From Cunninghamia lanceolata (taxonomy: Eukaryota; Streptophyta; Pinopsida; Cupressales; Cupressaceae), in the NCBI GenBank assembly GCA_027924645.1, contig BSBN01001363.1, positions 1,352,001 through 1,416,000 on the forward strand: a DNA stretch of 64,000 nt, in the 5' to 3' direction. The notes under the pieces are model-generated. The model made no database searches and was not told the DNA's origin. It worked only from the letters and a program-made list of their open reading frames with translations. Shown here one piece after another: positions 1-12,864 of this stretch (positions are counted from its first letter, which is position 1; every line of letters begins with the position of its first letter). A program made the translations under genes and the position numbers.

Positions 1-2484
1 GAATCCATTAATCTTGTTTAATGTGAAAACTACCCTTAACCCCCTAGTTCATTTTAGGTTATCACTTGATTAATCTACTTTCAACGGGTTATCCTGACTG
101 CCACTTTGGGCATCGGCCCCATGTTGAAAGCCACTCTCCCTCCTAACACCTAGTAAACCTTAACCATCAGACAAGGCATTATAGCAATACACATACATGT
201 TCCCTGCAAGGCATAAACCCTCTTGCATTACAAACAGAATCATAACACCAATTGTTATCCATTGCCTAAAGCATTACAACATTTTACTCATTTACAGATT
301 CTAGGTCTCTCCATACGACCATTACGACAAAACAGATACAAGATAGTCGCAACTAGCTAAATATCTCATCCAGAGAATATTATATCCACAAAATACATTA
401 ACAACTTTCCACAATACTTCATTCATAATAAATTGTACTTCATACTCAATCAGAATCACATATTTAAGACACCACAACACTAGAACACCTATCCACATGT
501 TGGTTGTACTCAGACACGACATACTATGCCTCTGGAATTTTGATCACTAGCAACTTATCATATTACGACAACAAGAATTCTTAATTTCATACAATTTAAA
601 TTTAATTTCTAGAGTTAAATCACTAAAACTCCTTCTTAGTACAATGTGAACGACTTGTAAATTCAACATTAGATTTCATCATCTCTTTTAATCAAACTGA
701 TTGATTTAAATTAATTGCAACAAACATATTAATACATTACAACTAATTTATCCAAATATACTACATTTTGTTTCAAAAGATAAATTACTAAATGACTTAC
801 AACATTTCATTTGTAAAAGAATCACTTAGTACTATTATACTATTTAATTCCTACTTATCAATACACACTCTCATTATCAATATGATCCTTCCAATGTCTC
901 ATTTGACCTCGACTAGATAAGATAGTTTAACATGCTTCACATTTCTTCGTGGTAATGATCTCTCAAAAAGGACTTAAGCAAAAGTGATTAATTCTGTCGA
1001 AGAAAAGTGTCGTAAATGCGCCCAACATAATGGAACATGAACAGTTTGGTATGAATTGCTGATGCAGTGTAAAATTGTTATTGACTGTTTTACCATTGAA
1101 ATGGTCAGTATTAATTTAATCTAACCACTTCTGGCAGCGTTCATTAGCTCCCTTGGACTACGAATTGATGGTATTGCCAGCACAAACTTAGATAGCTTAA
1201 TCTCTCTCAAGAGGTTTATCTATGGGAGGCTATGATGACAGCAACTGGATTTGTTGAATAAACCATTTTGGTTTCTATTGGCTTTCTTTCTATACCCCAC
1301 ACCTAAGGATTCTCCTTACAGTTGAGCTGATTTCCAAATATGAAAGGTAAGAATACAATTTAAACTATAGTAGAAGTGCCTCCATTTCTGGTCTTATTGA
1401 ATAACAGAAGTTTATACATATAGTCATGTCTGTCCAAACAACTAGTAGGGCTGGGCATTGGCATGATATTTACCTTGTTGATATCTGTCAATGTTTGTAT
1501 GTGCTTTGTTTAGTATTGTCCAAAATTATCTAATAAGGTAAAGCTTTACACAAAAGCAATGAATCACCGCTGAACAACACTTAACAATGGTTATTAGTTA
1601 TCAATGAATATTATTCCATATATATGTGTGATATAATGATATGACATAATTTTAAGAGAGGACAGCATTAATCATCTCATCGAGATACTTATTAAGTCTG
1701 CACTAGCTTGCGGACCGGTTTTGAAGTCACCGTTGAACTTTTCAGAGAAAACTGTATTCCACACAAAAATAGAAGAAAATTGTGGAAAAAGTGAAGGAAG
1801 TTAGAGTTCTTTGGCAGTGTCACTTCCATGTCCTCTACAAACTCTCTTGTTCAAAAAAATTTGCACCATTAATCTGACGATCTCATCAATGGTATCTGTA
1901 GACACCATCTTAACAGTCTCAAGACATCAACAAGTGAAGGCAAAAAAGTCTTCAAGCATACATTATATCAATTCAACCTTCCAATCACAGATTAGATCCA
2001 TGTGATAGATCAACACCACAACAGTTGGGATCAAGCCCACGATGCTCAAAATCAACCTGCAATGTTTTCTGTACGAATTCATAATCTAGATAGTCATTCT
2101 ACCTAGGCAATTATATTTTGACATGGAAAATCAATTTAACAGAGCATCAACATTATATTTCTATCATCAATATTAAAGCTAAACCCCTCTATCCTTCACA
2201 TTTAACTTTCAAATATTTATTTCGATCATCAATCCCAACTCCTGAATTACTATAGCTTAAGTAAAATTATTTTTACCTACCCAATATTAAACAAAATAGA
2301 AACCCTCAAATCTGGATTTGTTCACACAACTGATGCTCTTCAAGGCTCCTCTTATCTTCAGTGTTGTTCCTTGGAATCTCTTTGTGATGGTTATGGTTTA
2401 CTATTTCAGTTGGAGTTTTCTATTGGCTAATCAATGATAACACTGCTGGTAATCAAATGAAGTTGAGCTTTTCACACAGATTTA

Positions 2485-2695
2485 GCCTCGTCTAACATGC
2501 TGGAAAGCCACCAATTCAGACGTAACCCTCAACTTAGAGCATTGATCACTACCATCGAGTTGCCCTCGGCAGTAAGCTTATCTCAATTGAACGATAAAGC
2601 CAGGAAAGGACCGTGCACTAATGCCTACCACTCAGCTCGATTGTTAGATTTAGTGCCAAGAAACAACGAATTATCCTTTAAACTAGTAATCGCAC
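2485..2695 (-). pseudogene. RNase H-like domain fragment in the LTR (copy 1)
   Basis: Minus-strand translation gives DNLLFLGTKSNNRAEW, a stop, AL, then EGNSMVVINAL and a final MLDEA. These match the order of motifs in plant RNase H-like (RVT_3) domains: GTxxNNxAE, ExDSxxVxNAL, then an LDE segment. The usual aspartate of the ExDS motif is asparagine here, and two in-frame stops are present, so it is not functional. Such domains are known at the C-terminus of plant LINE proteins, in aRNH-carrying Ty3/gypsy elements and in host-encoded relatives. The source cannot be decided from this fragment. Confidence 0.62.
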
Positions 2696-3649
2696 TTCAG
2701 TGTGTGCAATGGGTAAGCCAAAAAGGTCTTAAAGGTCAATTGTTGGCTTAATAATTTAGTCAGTTGTGGTTAGTGGTATTAATGCTGGCAAGTGTAATCC
2801 GCTACCTTTGTTATTCGTCTGCAATACCATTTTCTACCTACCATCATGAATTGCATAATATTAGAAATTAGACCTTAGTTGGTTGTATTCCTCTGGATTT
2901 TAACGGTGATTAAACAATAGTGGTTTATATATTCACCCGGTCCATTGTAGATATCAGATCTCTATCAACAAACTAAGGTTCGATTCCGTTTTAAATCTGG
3001 GCAGCTATATATGTGTGCCCCCAATGATATATGCTCAGAGGTTTCCTTTAAAAGAAACGCCATTACATTGAATCCTGCCTGAGTTTTTTGTTCTCACCGT
3101 TTCATGAGGGATTCCACAGACGTAGGGGTAGTAGACGCAATGATTTACCATTTAAGAATGAGACAATATTTCATGGAATGGATCGATTGCATGATACTAG
3201 CTTTTAAATGCGATTACACAAGTACAGATTACACACTCGATCCATACATTGCTGCCAATTCCAAATCAATTGCTGATGATGGTAGTGCCGAATGGATGCT
3301 GACAGAACAGTTAATTGTCTGAGAGGACATGGAATTTGTAGAAAAATAATACATAATTGAATCTGTGCAAGAAGTATACCAAGAGAGGTCTGAGAGATCT
3401 TAAGGAAACATTATCTTGTGTCTTCAAACCCTATCAATCATATGCCAGTCTGAGATTGCATAAAGAAGAAATTGCCAAAATACATCCTCAATGATATGAA
3501 GAAGACCATCGAAATGAATGATTGTAGGAATGATAGAATGATTCGGCAAATGCAGTGGAAGGAAGACAATTTTAAACAACGAACTCCTTGAGCAGAAAAA
3601 TGATTTAAAACCCTAAAAGATGTTACGGTTTAAATGTTGAGAGGACAAT

Positions 3650-3883
3650 CTACAGACATGAGCACCCGGGTTTAAGATTTGATGACGAAAACTCAGAATA
3701 CAAGCTGATTACAGATTGAAGTATATCTTTAAGTAGAAATTTAACCCAAACAATCCATTTGGAATAAAATAACCAACCAACAACAACATTTGCAGATTTA
3801 GAATAAGATTCAGAAATTAGGCATTCAGTGGAACCTGGCTGCGATGTCGATTCAACAATACCATTCCAACTGCTGCAATCCAA
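3650..3883 (-). other. 77-codon open frame just downstream of the LTR TATA box (copy 1)
   Basis: This frame begins about 70 bases downstream of the TATA-like box at 3951-3958 in the transcribed direction. The second LTR keeps the same frame and length at 10037-10270, with four residue differences. It has a hydrophobic middle (NVVVGWLFY, then WIVWVKFLL) and matches no family I know. It may be a leader ORF, a captured exon or chance. Conservation between the LTRs of one element follows from reverse transcription and is not evidence of selection. Confidence 0.3.
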
Positions 3884-3950
3884 GCTTTTCCTTGTCTTCT
3901 TTCCTACTCTTCTACCTACAATTCCCCCCTCTTTGCCTCTACAAGCTTCT

Positions 3951-3958
3951 CTTTTATA
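3951..3958 (-). promoter_or_regulatory. Putative LTR TATA box
   Basis: The minus strand reads TATAAAAG, followed by the leader GAGAAGCTTGTAGAGGCAAAG. It lies about 1.13 kb from the U3 end of the LTR. The same box and leader recur at matching positions in the other G1 and G2 LTRs. Confidence 0.55.
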
Positions 3959-4612
3959 GAACAGTCCCTTTCCTCTTCCAAGGAACTCGGCACGCGATCC
4001 CGTGCATCTCCCTTCTAAAAATATACTTTTATTTAATTTAATGATCCCAAAAAGGTTACTTTTTTAAATATTAACACATAATTCCTAACAAAATTTAATT
4101 ACTTTATAGCCGACCAACCATATTGCAATTAATAAAGTTATAACATTACAACAATCTATAGTAGTACAACTATATTTTAGTTTATTTTATTAATTAAGTT
4201 GTAAATCACAAATTACGACATAACTTACAACTATTTTATTTATTTAAATATTTATTGTAAATAATATTATATTAAATAATACAAAATCTCTTACAATCTT
4301 TATTTAACAACTATACTTCTAATAAAATAATAATTTATTTACAACAATAATTAACAACTATCAACTCAATATTATCTTTTATCAGTACATTTAATTATCA
4401 ACATTATACTTTTCATAATATGATTCTATTTAATGCACCACAATACCTTACACAGTTAGACACTTTCTAACCTAGTTAGACTCCAAGGTGCAATATTACT
4501 TGTCCGCAAATCATGATCGAATGACAGACAACGACCAAAAGGATAAACTGACGACCAGACAACACTAACTAGGGACCTCACGTTAACTCCAAACAACTAA
4601 TCCATTGGCGAA

Positions 4613-4650
4613 GGCACGCTCAGACCTGGTAATCAGGTGGAGTTGGTGCC
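4613..4650 (-). other. Conserved U3 hairpin (copy 1)
   Basis: Imperfect palindrome with outer arms GGCAC/GTGCC, a CTC/GAG middle and inner arms ACCTG/CAGGT around a short AT loop. It recurs in every family G LTR with a complete U3 in this window. Confidence 0.55.
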
Positions 4651-5012
4651 TAGTACCTGCATCTTGCAGCAACGCATAGTTAAACATACAAGATATATAT
4701 CCACATGCAGTCCTATAGTGAATGGAAATCGCAGTGATGTAGGGTACTTGAGAGCGAGTAATACGACACTGTTCCATTCACGTTTATGAATAAACAATTA
4801 ACTATGTTGAACAAGGTATCTGATTACTAGTTATCAACATAAAATGATCAACTGTCTCACAACCCCATATAGTGAATAACATCAAAACATCTATAACATC
4901 TAGTTCATTTATCAAATTCTAAAGCATAAAATAACATAATCCAACATCTGTTATCATAATAATTAGGTCCATAATGAATTAGCAAAATAACAAGAGATCC
5001 CTCATCTACAGT

Positions 5013-5351
5013 CTAAGATACTGTCCTAAAGTCTAATACTACTAAGCAAACATCAATCTGATAGACGACAAGTTGAGGGGCACTGCATCCTCCCCCCTTA
5101 GGATTAGGCTTACTCCTAGAAGCCTGCGAACAAATATGGATATAGCTCTCACATTCGAGATGTATCTTCCCAGGTAGCTGAAGTCTCATCACTACACGAT
5201 GGGCATCCAACCCATCCATCCCCAACATTATGTCATAGGATCCTAGTGGTATAATGCGAAGATCCACCATGGTAGATAAGGGACCTATCCTCAACTCGCA
5301 ACCATACACAAGAGAGTCTACTGTCACCCTAGATCTAGAGGCTAATTCCAC
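5013..5351 (-). pseudogene. Retropepsin (RVP_2-type) fragment, G1 interior
   Basis: The minus-strand frame contains LGSYDIMLGMDGLDAHRV, matching the C-terminal half of plant Ty3/gypsy aspartic proteases (typically LGxYDVxLGMDWLxxH). The N-terminal half with the catalytic D-S/T-G triad is absent. The frame runs out through the polypurine tract into the LTR, so about the last 25 codons are LTR sequence. It is the only pol-related sequence in the interior. A homologous frame sits at 32749-33078 in element G2. Confidence 0.75.
5088..5099 (-). other. Polypurine tract of G1
   Basis: The minus strand reads AAGGGGGGAGGA immediately before the 3' LTR start. This is the position and composition expected of the plus-strand primer of an LTR retrotransposon. 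Confidence 0.75.
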
Positions 5352-5476
5352 TTGCCACTTAACATTTTCAGGTTGCTAAGCAAGGACTATGAATGAATAT
5401 GTTCTTCATAGTTTAACCAACTAGCATAACTTAATGGGCTAATTTTAAAACCAGAGTACCCAGTGTTAGAAACCTT

Positions 5477-5488
5477 GCTCTGATACCA
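5477..5488 (-). other. Primer-binding site of G1 (tRNA-iMet type)
   Basis: The minus strand reads TGGTATCAGAGC two bases after the LTR end GGGCGTTACA. It is the standard plant PBS complementary to the 3' end of initiator tRNA-Met. Confidence 0.88.
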
Positions 5489-8400
5489 GATGTAACGCCC
5501 CACCCTGAACACCTTAGAGAAATTCACATCTAAGCCATATGAAACTGGAATTTTTTTTTTTTAAAAGATTAAGATAACACAGTAATGGTAGCATAACTAA
5601 TTACGACATATTCTCTAAGGATTCAAGGCTGCATTACTTTACAAACCAACTAACATAATTTAACATTCATCAGTAACTGATCTAAATCCAATGCACAATT
5701 GAATAACTGATTCATATTCATTACATATCGTCAAATAATACAATCTACATGATCAAAAACATAACTGAAATGCTTTTATTACACATAAGTACATCATGAC
5801 ATCATTACATTGCCATTTTCAGACTACATCAGGATGACTTACATTATGAATGTTCTGTCACACAAATCTGGTACAAGATTGTACACCTACATCTTCATCA
5901 GCTGGTACAAGTACAATTGTCTGAAAACTAGGGTAAATCTTTTCTACACATGAACTTCGACGAGAATAACCAATGGATAAAAAAGCTCTTCCACCCGTCC
6001 ATGTGGAACCCTAAGGTCCACCCCCTGAGCTAGGAGTTTAACATGAGGTCCCAAACAATGACAGTCAGGTAGACAAAAGACAAAGGATGACCAAACACCA
6101 ATACAACACATGGCAATAACATAAACAACACAACACAACTTAACTTCCAGAGCGAAACATAACGTAAGTGGAGAGACCAAACAAGGAATGCTAGGTTGTA
6201 GTAGGGAGAGTGTCATCGCACGGTCCTAGCATGGGTTATCCTGACAGCCTCTCACTAGGCGCCGGCCCCATAGGGTGACACATGCAGAATTGACCTTCCT
6301 TTCGTGAGGACAAGGAAGTCAATCATGCCAACCAGGCCTTCTCTACCCATCCTTAGTCTATACAAGCACTACAAGCCATGGGAGAGGAATCCATTAATCT
6401 TGTTTAATGTGAAAACTACCCTTAACCCCCTAGTTCATTTTAGGTTATCACTTGATTAATCTACTTTCAACGGGTTATCCTGACTGCCACTTTGGGCGCC
6501 GGCCCCACGTTGAAAGCCACTCTCCTTCCTAACACCTAGTAAACCTTAACCATTAGACAAGGCATTATAGCAATACACATACATGTTCCTTGCAAGGCAT
6601 AAACCCTCTTGCATTACAAACTGAATCATAACACCAATTGTTATCCATTGCCTAAAGCATTACAACATTTTACTCATTTATAGATTCCAGGTCTCTCCAT
6701 ACGACCATTACGACAAAACAGATACAAGATAGTCGCAACTGGCTAAATATCTCATCCAGAGAATATTATATCCACAAAATACATTAACAACTTTCCACAA
6801 TACTTCATTCATAATAAATTGTACTTCATACTCAATCAGAATCACATATTTAAGACACCACAACACTAGAACACCTATCCACATGTTGGTTGTACTTAGA
6901 CACGACATACTATGCCTCTGGAATTTTGACCACTAGCAACTTATCATATTACGACAACAAGAATTCTTAATTTCATACAGTTTAAATTTAATTTCCAGAG
7001 TTAAATCACTAAAACTCCTTCTTAGTACAATGTGAATGACTTGTAAATTCAACATTAGATTTCATCATCTCTTTTAATCAAACTGATTGATTTAAATTAA
7101 TTGCAACAAACATATTAATACATTACAACTAATTTATCCAAATATACTACATTTTGTTTCAAAAGATAAATTACTAAATGACTTACAACATTTCATTTGT
7201 AAAAGAATCACTTAGTACTATTATACTATTTAATTCCTACTTATCAATACACACTCTCATTATCAATACGATCCTTCCAATGTCTCGTTTGACCTCGACT
7301 AGATAAGATAGTTTAACATGATTCACATTTTTTCATGGTAACGATGTCTCAAAAAGGACTTAAGCAAAAGTGATTAATTCTGTCGAAGAAAAGTGTCGTA
7401 AATGCACCCAACATAATGGAACATGAACAGTTTGGTATGAATTATTGATGTGGTGTAAAATTGTTATTGACTGTTTTACCATTGAAATGGTCGGTATTAA
7501 TTTAATCTAACCACTTCTGGCAGCGTTCATCAGCTCCCTTGGACTGCGAATTGATGGTATTGCCCGCACAAACTTAGATAGCTTAATCTCTCTCAAGAGG
7601 TTTATCTATGGGAGGCTATGATGACAGCAACTGGATTTGTTGAATAAACCATTTTGGTTTCTATTGGCTTTCTTTCTATACCCCACGCCTAAGGATTCTC
7701 CTTACAGTTGAGCTGATTTCCAAATATGAAAGGTAAGAATACAATTTAAACTATAGTAGAAGTGCCTCCATTTCTGGTCTTATTGACTGACAGAAGTTTA
7801 TACATATAGTCATGTCTGTCCAATCAACTAGTAGGGCTGGGCATTGGCGTGATATTTACCTTGTTGATATCTGTCAATGTTTGTATGCGCTTTGTTTAGT
7901 ATTGTCCAAAATTATCTAATAAGGTGAAGCTTTACACAAAAGCAATGAATCACCACTGAACAACACTTAACAATGGTTATTAATTATCAATGAATATTAT
8001 TCCATATATATGTGTGATATAATGATATGACATAATTTTAAGAGAGGACAACATTAATCATCTCATCGAGATACTTATTAAGTCTGCACTAGCTTGTGGA
8101 CTGGTTTTGAAGTCACCGTTGAACTTTTTAGAGAAAACTGTATTCCACACAAAAATAGAAGAAAATTGTGGAAAAAGCGAAGGAAGTTAGAGTTCTTTGG
8201 CAGTGTCACTTCCATGTCCTCTACAAACTCTCTTGTTTAGAAAAATTTGCACCATTAATCTGACGATCTCCTCAACGGTATCTGTAGACACCATCTTAAC
8301 AGTCTCAAGACATCAACAAGCGAAGGCAAACAAGTCTTTAAGCATACATTATATCAATTCAACCTTCCAATCACAGATCAGATCCACGTGATAGATCAAC

Positions 8401-8870
8401 ACCGCAACAGTTGGGATCAAGCCCACGATGCTCAAAATCAATCTGCAATGTTTTCTGTGCGAATTCAGAATCTAGATAGTCATTCTACCCAGGCAATTAT
8501 ATTTTGACAATGGCAAATCAATTTAACAGAGCATCAACATTATATTTCTATCATCAATATTAAAGCTAAACCCCTCTATCCTTCACATTTAACTTTCAAA
8601 TATTTATTTCGATCATCAATGCCAACTCCTGAATTACTGTAGCTTAAGTAAAATTATTTTTACCTACCCAATATTAAACAAAATATAAACACTCAAATCT
8701 GGATTTGTTCACACAGCTGATGCTCTTCAAGGCTCCTCTTATCTTCAGTGTTGTTCCTTGGAATCTCTTTGTGATGGTTTCAGTTTGCTGTTTCAGTTGG
8801 AGTTTTCTATTGGCTAATTAATGATAACACTACTGGTAATCAAATGAAGTTGAGCTTTTCACACAGATTT

Positions 8871-9081
8871 AGCCTCGTCCAACATGCTGGAAAGCCGCAC
8901 ATTTAGACGCAACCCTCGACTTAGAGCATTGATCACTACCATCGAGTTGCCCTCGACAATAAGCTTATCTCAATTGAATGATAAAGCTAGGAAAGGACCG
9001 TGCACTAATGCCTACCACTCAGCTTGATTGTTAGATTTAGTGCCAAGAAACAACAAATTATCCTTTAAACTAGTAATCACA
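8871..9081 (-). pseudogene. RNase H-like domain fragment in the LTR (copy 2)
   Basis: LTR partner of the fragment at 2485-2695. The translation reads DNLLFLGTKSNNQAEW, stop, AL, then LIVEGNSMVVINALSRG. It is slightly better preserved than copy 1, with Arg where copy 1 has a stop after NALS. The N in place of the ExDS aspartate is shared, so that change predates insertion of G1. Confidence 0.62.
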
Positions 9082-10036
9082 CTTCAGTGTGTGCAATGGG
9101 TAAGCCAAAAAGGTCTTAAAGGTCAATTGTTGGCTTAATAATTTAGTCAGTTGTGGTTAGTGATAATAATGCTGGCAAGTGTAATCCACTACCTTTGTTA
9201 TTCATCTGCAATACCATTTTCTACCTACCATCATGAATTGCATAATATTAGAAATTAGACCTTAGTTGGTTGTATTCCTCTGGATTTTAACGGTGATTAA
9301 ACAATAGTGGTTTATATATTCACCCGGTCCATTGTAGATATAAGATCTCTATCAACAAACTAAGGTTCGATGCCATTTTAAATCTGGGTAGCTATATATG
9401 TGTGCCCCCAACGATATATGCTCAGAGGTTTCCTTTAAAAGAAACGCCATTACATTGAATCCTGCCTGAGTTGTTTGTTCTCACCGTTTCATGAGGGATT
9501 CCACGGATGCAGGGGTAGTAGACGCAATGATTTACCATTTAAGAATGAGACAATATTTCATGGAATGGATCGATTGCATGATACTGGCTTTTAAATGCGA
9601 TTACACAAGTACAGATTACACACTCGATCCATACATTGCTGCCAATTCCAAATCAATTGCTGATGATGGCAGTGCCGAATGGATGCTGACAGAACAGTTA
9701 ATTGTCTGAGAGGACATGGAATTTGTAGAAAAATAATACATAATTGAATTTGTGCAAGAAGTATACCAAGAGAGGTCTGAGAGATCTTAAGGAAACATTA
9801 TCTTGTGTCTTCAAACCCTATCAATCATACACCAGTCTGAGATTGCATAAAGAAGAAATTGCCAAAATACATCCTCAATGATATGAAGAAGACCATCGAA
9901 ATGAATGATTACAGGAATGATAGAATGATTCGGCAAATGCAGTGGAAGGAAGACAATTTTGAACAATGAACTCCTTGAGCAGAAAAATGATTTAAAACCC
10001 TAAAAGATGTTATGGTTTAAACGTTGAGAGGACAAT

Positions 10037-10270
10037 CTACAGACATGAGCACCCGGGTTTAAGATTTGACGACGAAAACTCAGAATACAAGCTGATTACA
10101 GATTGAAGTATATCTTTAAGCAGAAATTTAACCCAAACAATCCATTTGGAATAAAATAACCAACCAACAACAACATTTGTAGATTTAGAATAAGATTTAG
10201 AAATTAGGCATTCAGTGGAACCTGGCTGTGATGTCAATTCAACAATACCGTTCCAACTGCTACAATCCAA
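10037..10270 (-). other. 77-codon open frame downstream of the LTR TATA box (copy 2)
   Basis: Partner of 3650-3883, same length, starting about 70 bases after the TATA-like box at 10338-10345. It contains PGSTECLIS and NVVVGWLFY. Part of the same stretch is recognisable but not open in the third LTR near 15850-15930. Function unknown. Confidence 0.3.
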
Positions 10271-10337
10271 GCTTTTCCTTGTCTTCTTTCCTACTCTTCT
10301 ACCTACAATTCCCCCCTCTTTGCCTCTACAAGCTTCT

Positions 10338-10345
10338 CTTTTATA
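10338..10345 (-). promoter_or_regulatory. Putative LTR TATA box, 5' LTR of G1
   Basis: TATAAAAG on the minus strand, 1128 bp from the LTR's U3 end, followed by a leader GCTTGTAGAGGCAAAG shared with the other LTRs. In the 5' LTR this would be the promoter for the genomic transcript of G1. Confidence 0.55.
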
Positions 10346-10999
10346 GAACAGTCCCTTTCCTCTTCCAAGGAACTCGACACGCGATCCCGTGCATCTCCCT
10401 TCTAAAAATATACTTTTATTTAATTTAATGATCCCAAAAAGGTTACTTTTTTAAATATTAACACATAATTCCCGACAAAATTTAATTACTTTATAGCCGA
10501 CCAACCATATTGCAATTAATAAAGTTATAACATTACAACAATCTATAGTAGTACAACTATATTTTAGTTTATTTTATTAATTAAGTTGTAAATAACAAAT
10601 TACGACATAACTTACAACTATTTTATTTATTTAAATATTTATTGTAAATAATATTATATTAAATAATACAAAATCTCTTACAATCTTTATTTAACAACTA
10701 TACTTCTAATAAAATAATAATTTATTTACAACAATAATTAACAACTATCGACTCAATATTATCTTTTATCAATACATTTAATTATCAACATTATACTTTC
10801 CATAATATGATTCTATTTAATGCACAACGATACCTTACACACTTAGACACTTTCTAACCTAGTTAGACTCCAAGGTGCAATATTACTTGTCCGCAAATCA
10901 TGATCGAATGATAGACAATGACCAAAAGGATAAAATGACGACCAGACAACACTGACTAGGGACCTCACGTTAACTCCAAACAACTAATCCATTGGCGAA

Positions 11000-11037
11000 G
11001 GCACGCTTAGACTTGGTAATCAGGTGGAGTCGATGCC
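11000..11037 (-). other. Conserved U3 hairpin (copy 2)
   Basis: Outer arms GGCA/TGCC, inner arms ACTTG/CAGGT. The one substitution in the inner arm leaves a possible G-T pair. Confidence 0.5.
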
Positions 11038-12864
11038 TAGTACCTGCATCCTACAGCAACGCACAGTTAAACATACAAGATATATATCCACATGCAGTCC
11101 TATAGTGAATAGAAATTGCAGTGATGTAGGGTACTCGAGAGCGAGTAATACGACACTGTTCCATTCACATTTATGAATAAACAATTAACTATGTTGAACA
11201 AGGTATCTGATTACTAGTTATCAACATAAAATGATCAACTGTCTCACAACCCCATATAGTGAATAACATCAAAACATCTGTAACATCTAGTTCATTTATA
11301 AATTCTAAAGCATAAAATAACATAATCCAACATCTGTTATCATAATAATTAGGTCCATAATGAATTAGCAAAATAACAAGAGATCCCTCATCTACAGTCT
11401 AAGATACTGTCCTAAAGTCTAATACTACTAAGCAAACATCAATCTGATAGACGACGAGTTGAGGGGTACTACACTAGGTTGTAGTAGGGAGAGTGTCATC
11501 ACACGGTCCTAGCATGGGTTATCCTGACAGCCTCTCACTAGGCGCCGGCCCCATAGGGTGACACATGCAGAATCGACCTTGCTTTCATGAGGACAAGGAA
11601 GTGAATCATGTCGACCAGGCCTTCTCTACACATCCTTAGTCTAAACAAGCACTACAGGTCATGGGAGAGGAATCCATTAATCTTGTTTAATGTGAAATCT
11701 ACCCTTAACCCCCTAGTTCATTTTAGGTTATCACTTGATTAATCTACTTTCAACGGGTTATCCTGACTGCCACTTTGGGTGCCGGCCCCATGTTGAAAGC
11801 CACTCTCCTTCCTAACACCTAGTAAACCTTAACCATCAGACAAGGCATTATAGAAATACACATACATGTTCCCTGCAAGGCATAAACCCTCTTGCATTAC
11901 AAATAGAATCATAACACCAATTGTTATCCATTGCCTAAAGCATTACAACATTTTACTCATTTACAGATTCCAGGTCTCTCCATGCGACCATTATGACAAA
12001 ACAGATACAAGATAGTCACAACTGGCTAAATATCTCATCCAGAGAATATTATATCCACAAAATACATTAACAACTTTCGACAATACTTCATTCATAATAA
12101 ATTGTACTTCATACTCAATCAGAATCACATTTTTAAGACACCACAACATAAGAACACCTATCCACATGTTAGTTGTACTCAGACACGACATACTATGCCT
12201 CTGGAATTTTGACCAGTAGCAATTTATCATATTACGACAACAAGAATTCTTAATTTCATACAGTTTAAATTTAAATTCCAGAGTTAAATCACTAAAACTC
12301 CTTCTTAGTACAATGTGAACGACTTTGTAAAATCAACATTAGATTACATCATCTCTTTTAATCAAACTGATTGATTTAAATTAATTGCAACAAACATATT
12401 AATATACTACAACTAATTTATCTAAATATACTACATTTTGTTTCAAAAGATAAATTACCAAATAATTTACAACATTTCATTTGTAAAAGGATCACTTAGT
12501 ACCATTATTCTATTTAATTCCTACTTATCATTACACACTCTCATTATCAATAACATCTTAATCATCTATCTTTCAAACTTGCCCAATTAACTTAACTCTT
12601 TCAAGTAATAAAATGAATAAGAACACTAAGTTAAGTATAACTAAACGACAATTACAATGAGGAAAAAAAATCATCAACGATGAGCATTATTGTTTTATTT
12701 TCCTCAAGATTCAACCTCAACCAGATAAGATGCTTGCATGTCTTTGTCATAACAAAGTCTCGGAAAATATTTTACTAAGAGTAATTAATTCTGCCAAAAA
12801 GATCGGAAAGGTCATTTCACAAGCGATCATCACTTGATCATTGTAGTTATTACTTTTTGTTCCC

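Larger units (their letters stand above)
1..5087 (-). repeat. 3' LTR of G1, partial
   Basis: In minus-strand sense this LTR starts at 5087 with TGCAGTGCCCCTC, a one-base variant of the family terminus TGTAGTGCCCCTC, directly after the polypurine tract. It matches 6387-11473 along its whole visible length. A TATA-like box lies at 3951-3958 and a U3 hairpin at 4613-4650. Short open frames inside it, such as 3104-3322 and 3650-3883, have near-identical partners in the other LTR but match nothing I recognise. Confidence 0.88.
1..11473 (-). mobile_element. Element G1: large-LTR Ty3/gypsy-type non-autonomous retrotransposon, left end off-window
   Basis: Bases 1 onward recur from 6387 onward with period 6386, which equals one LTR (5983 bp) plus a 403-bp interior. 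The interior has a PBS at 5477-5488 and a polypurine tract at 5088-5099, both read on the minus strand, so the element points left. The left LTR would begin about 895 bases before the window. A few bases per hundred differ between the LTRs in the stretches I compared, mostly C/T and G/A. No gag, reverse transcriptase or integrase is visible, so an autonomous relative must supply them. The right end, at 11473, abuts a third LTR at an internal position, which suggests G1 is inserted into that LTR. Confidence 0.88.
5491..11473 (-). repeat. 5' LTR of G1 (5983 bp)
   Basis: On the plus strand it starts TGTAACGCCCC at 5491 and ends GGGGTACTACA at 11473. It contains a G-rich block (5962-6034, minus-strand sense), two copies of the GGTTATCCTGAC motif (near 6235 and 6476), an RNase H-like fragment, a TATA-like box at 10338-10345 and the U3 hairpin at 11000-11037. 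The distance from TATA to the U3 end is 1128 bp, leaving about 4.85 kb as R plus U5. No intact gene is seen. Confidence 0.88.

Noticed and set aside
322..522. 66-codon minus frame repeated exactly at 6708-6908 and extended at 11991-12230
   Set aside because: It is identical because it lies in LTR copies. It has no recognisable family and lies in AT-rich U5, so identity is not evidence of coding.
5944..6216. Frames containing GVDLRVPHGRVEEL in several LTRs
   Set aside because: The same bases are read in different frames in other copies and the surrounding residues do not match, so conservation is at the DNA or RNA level.
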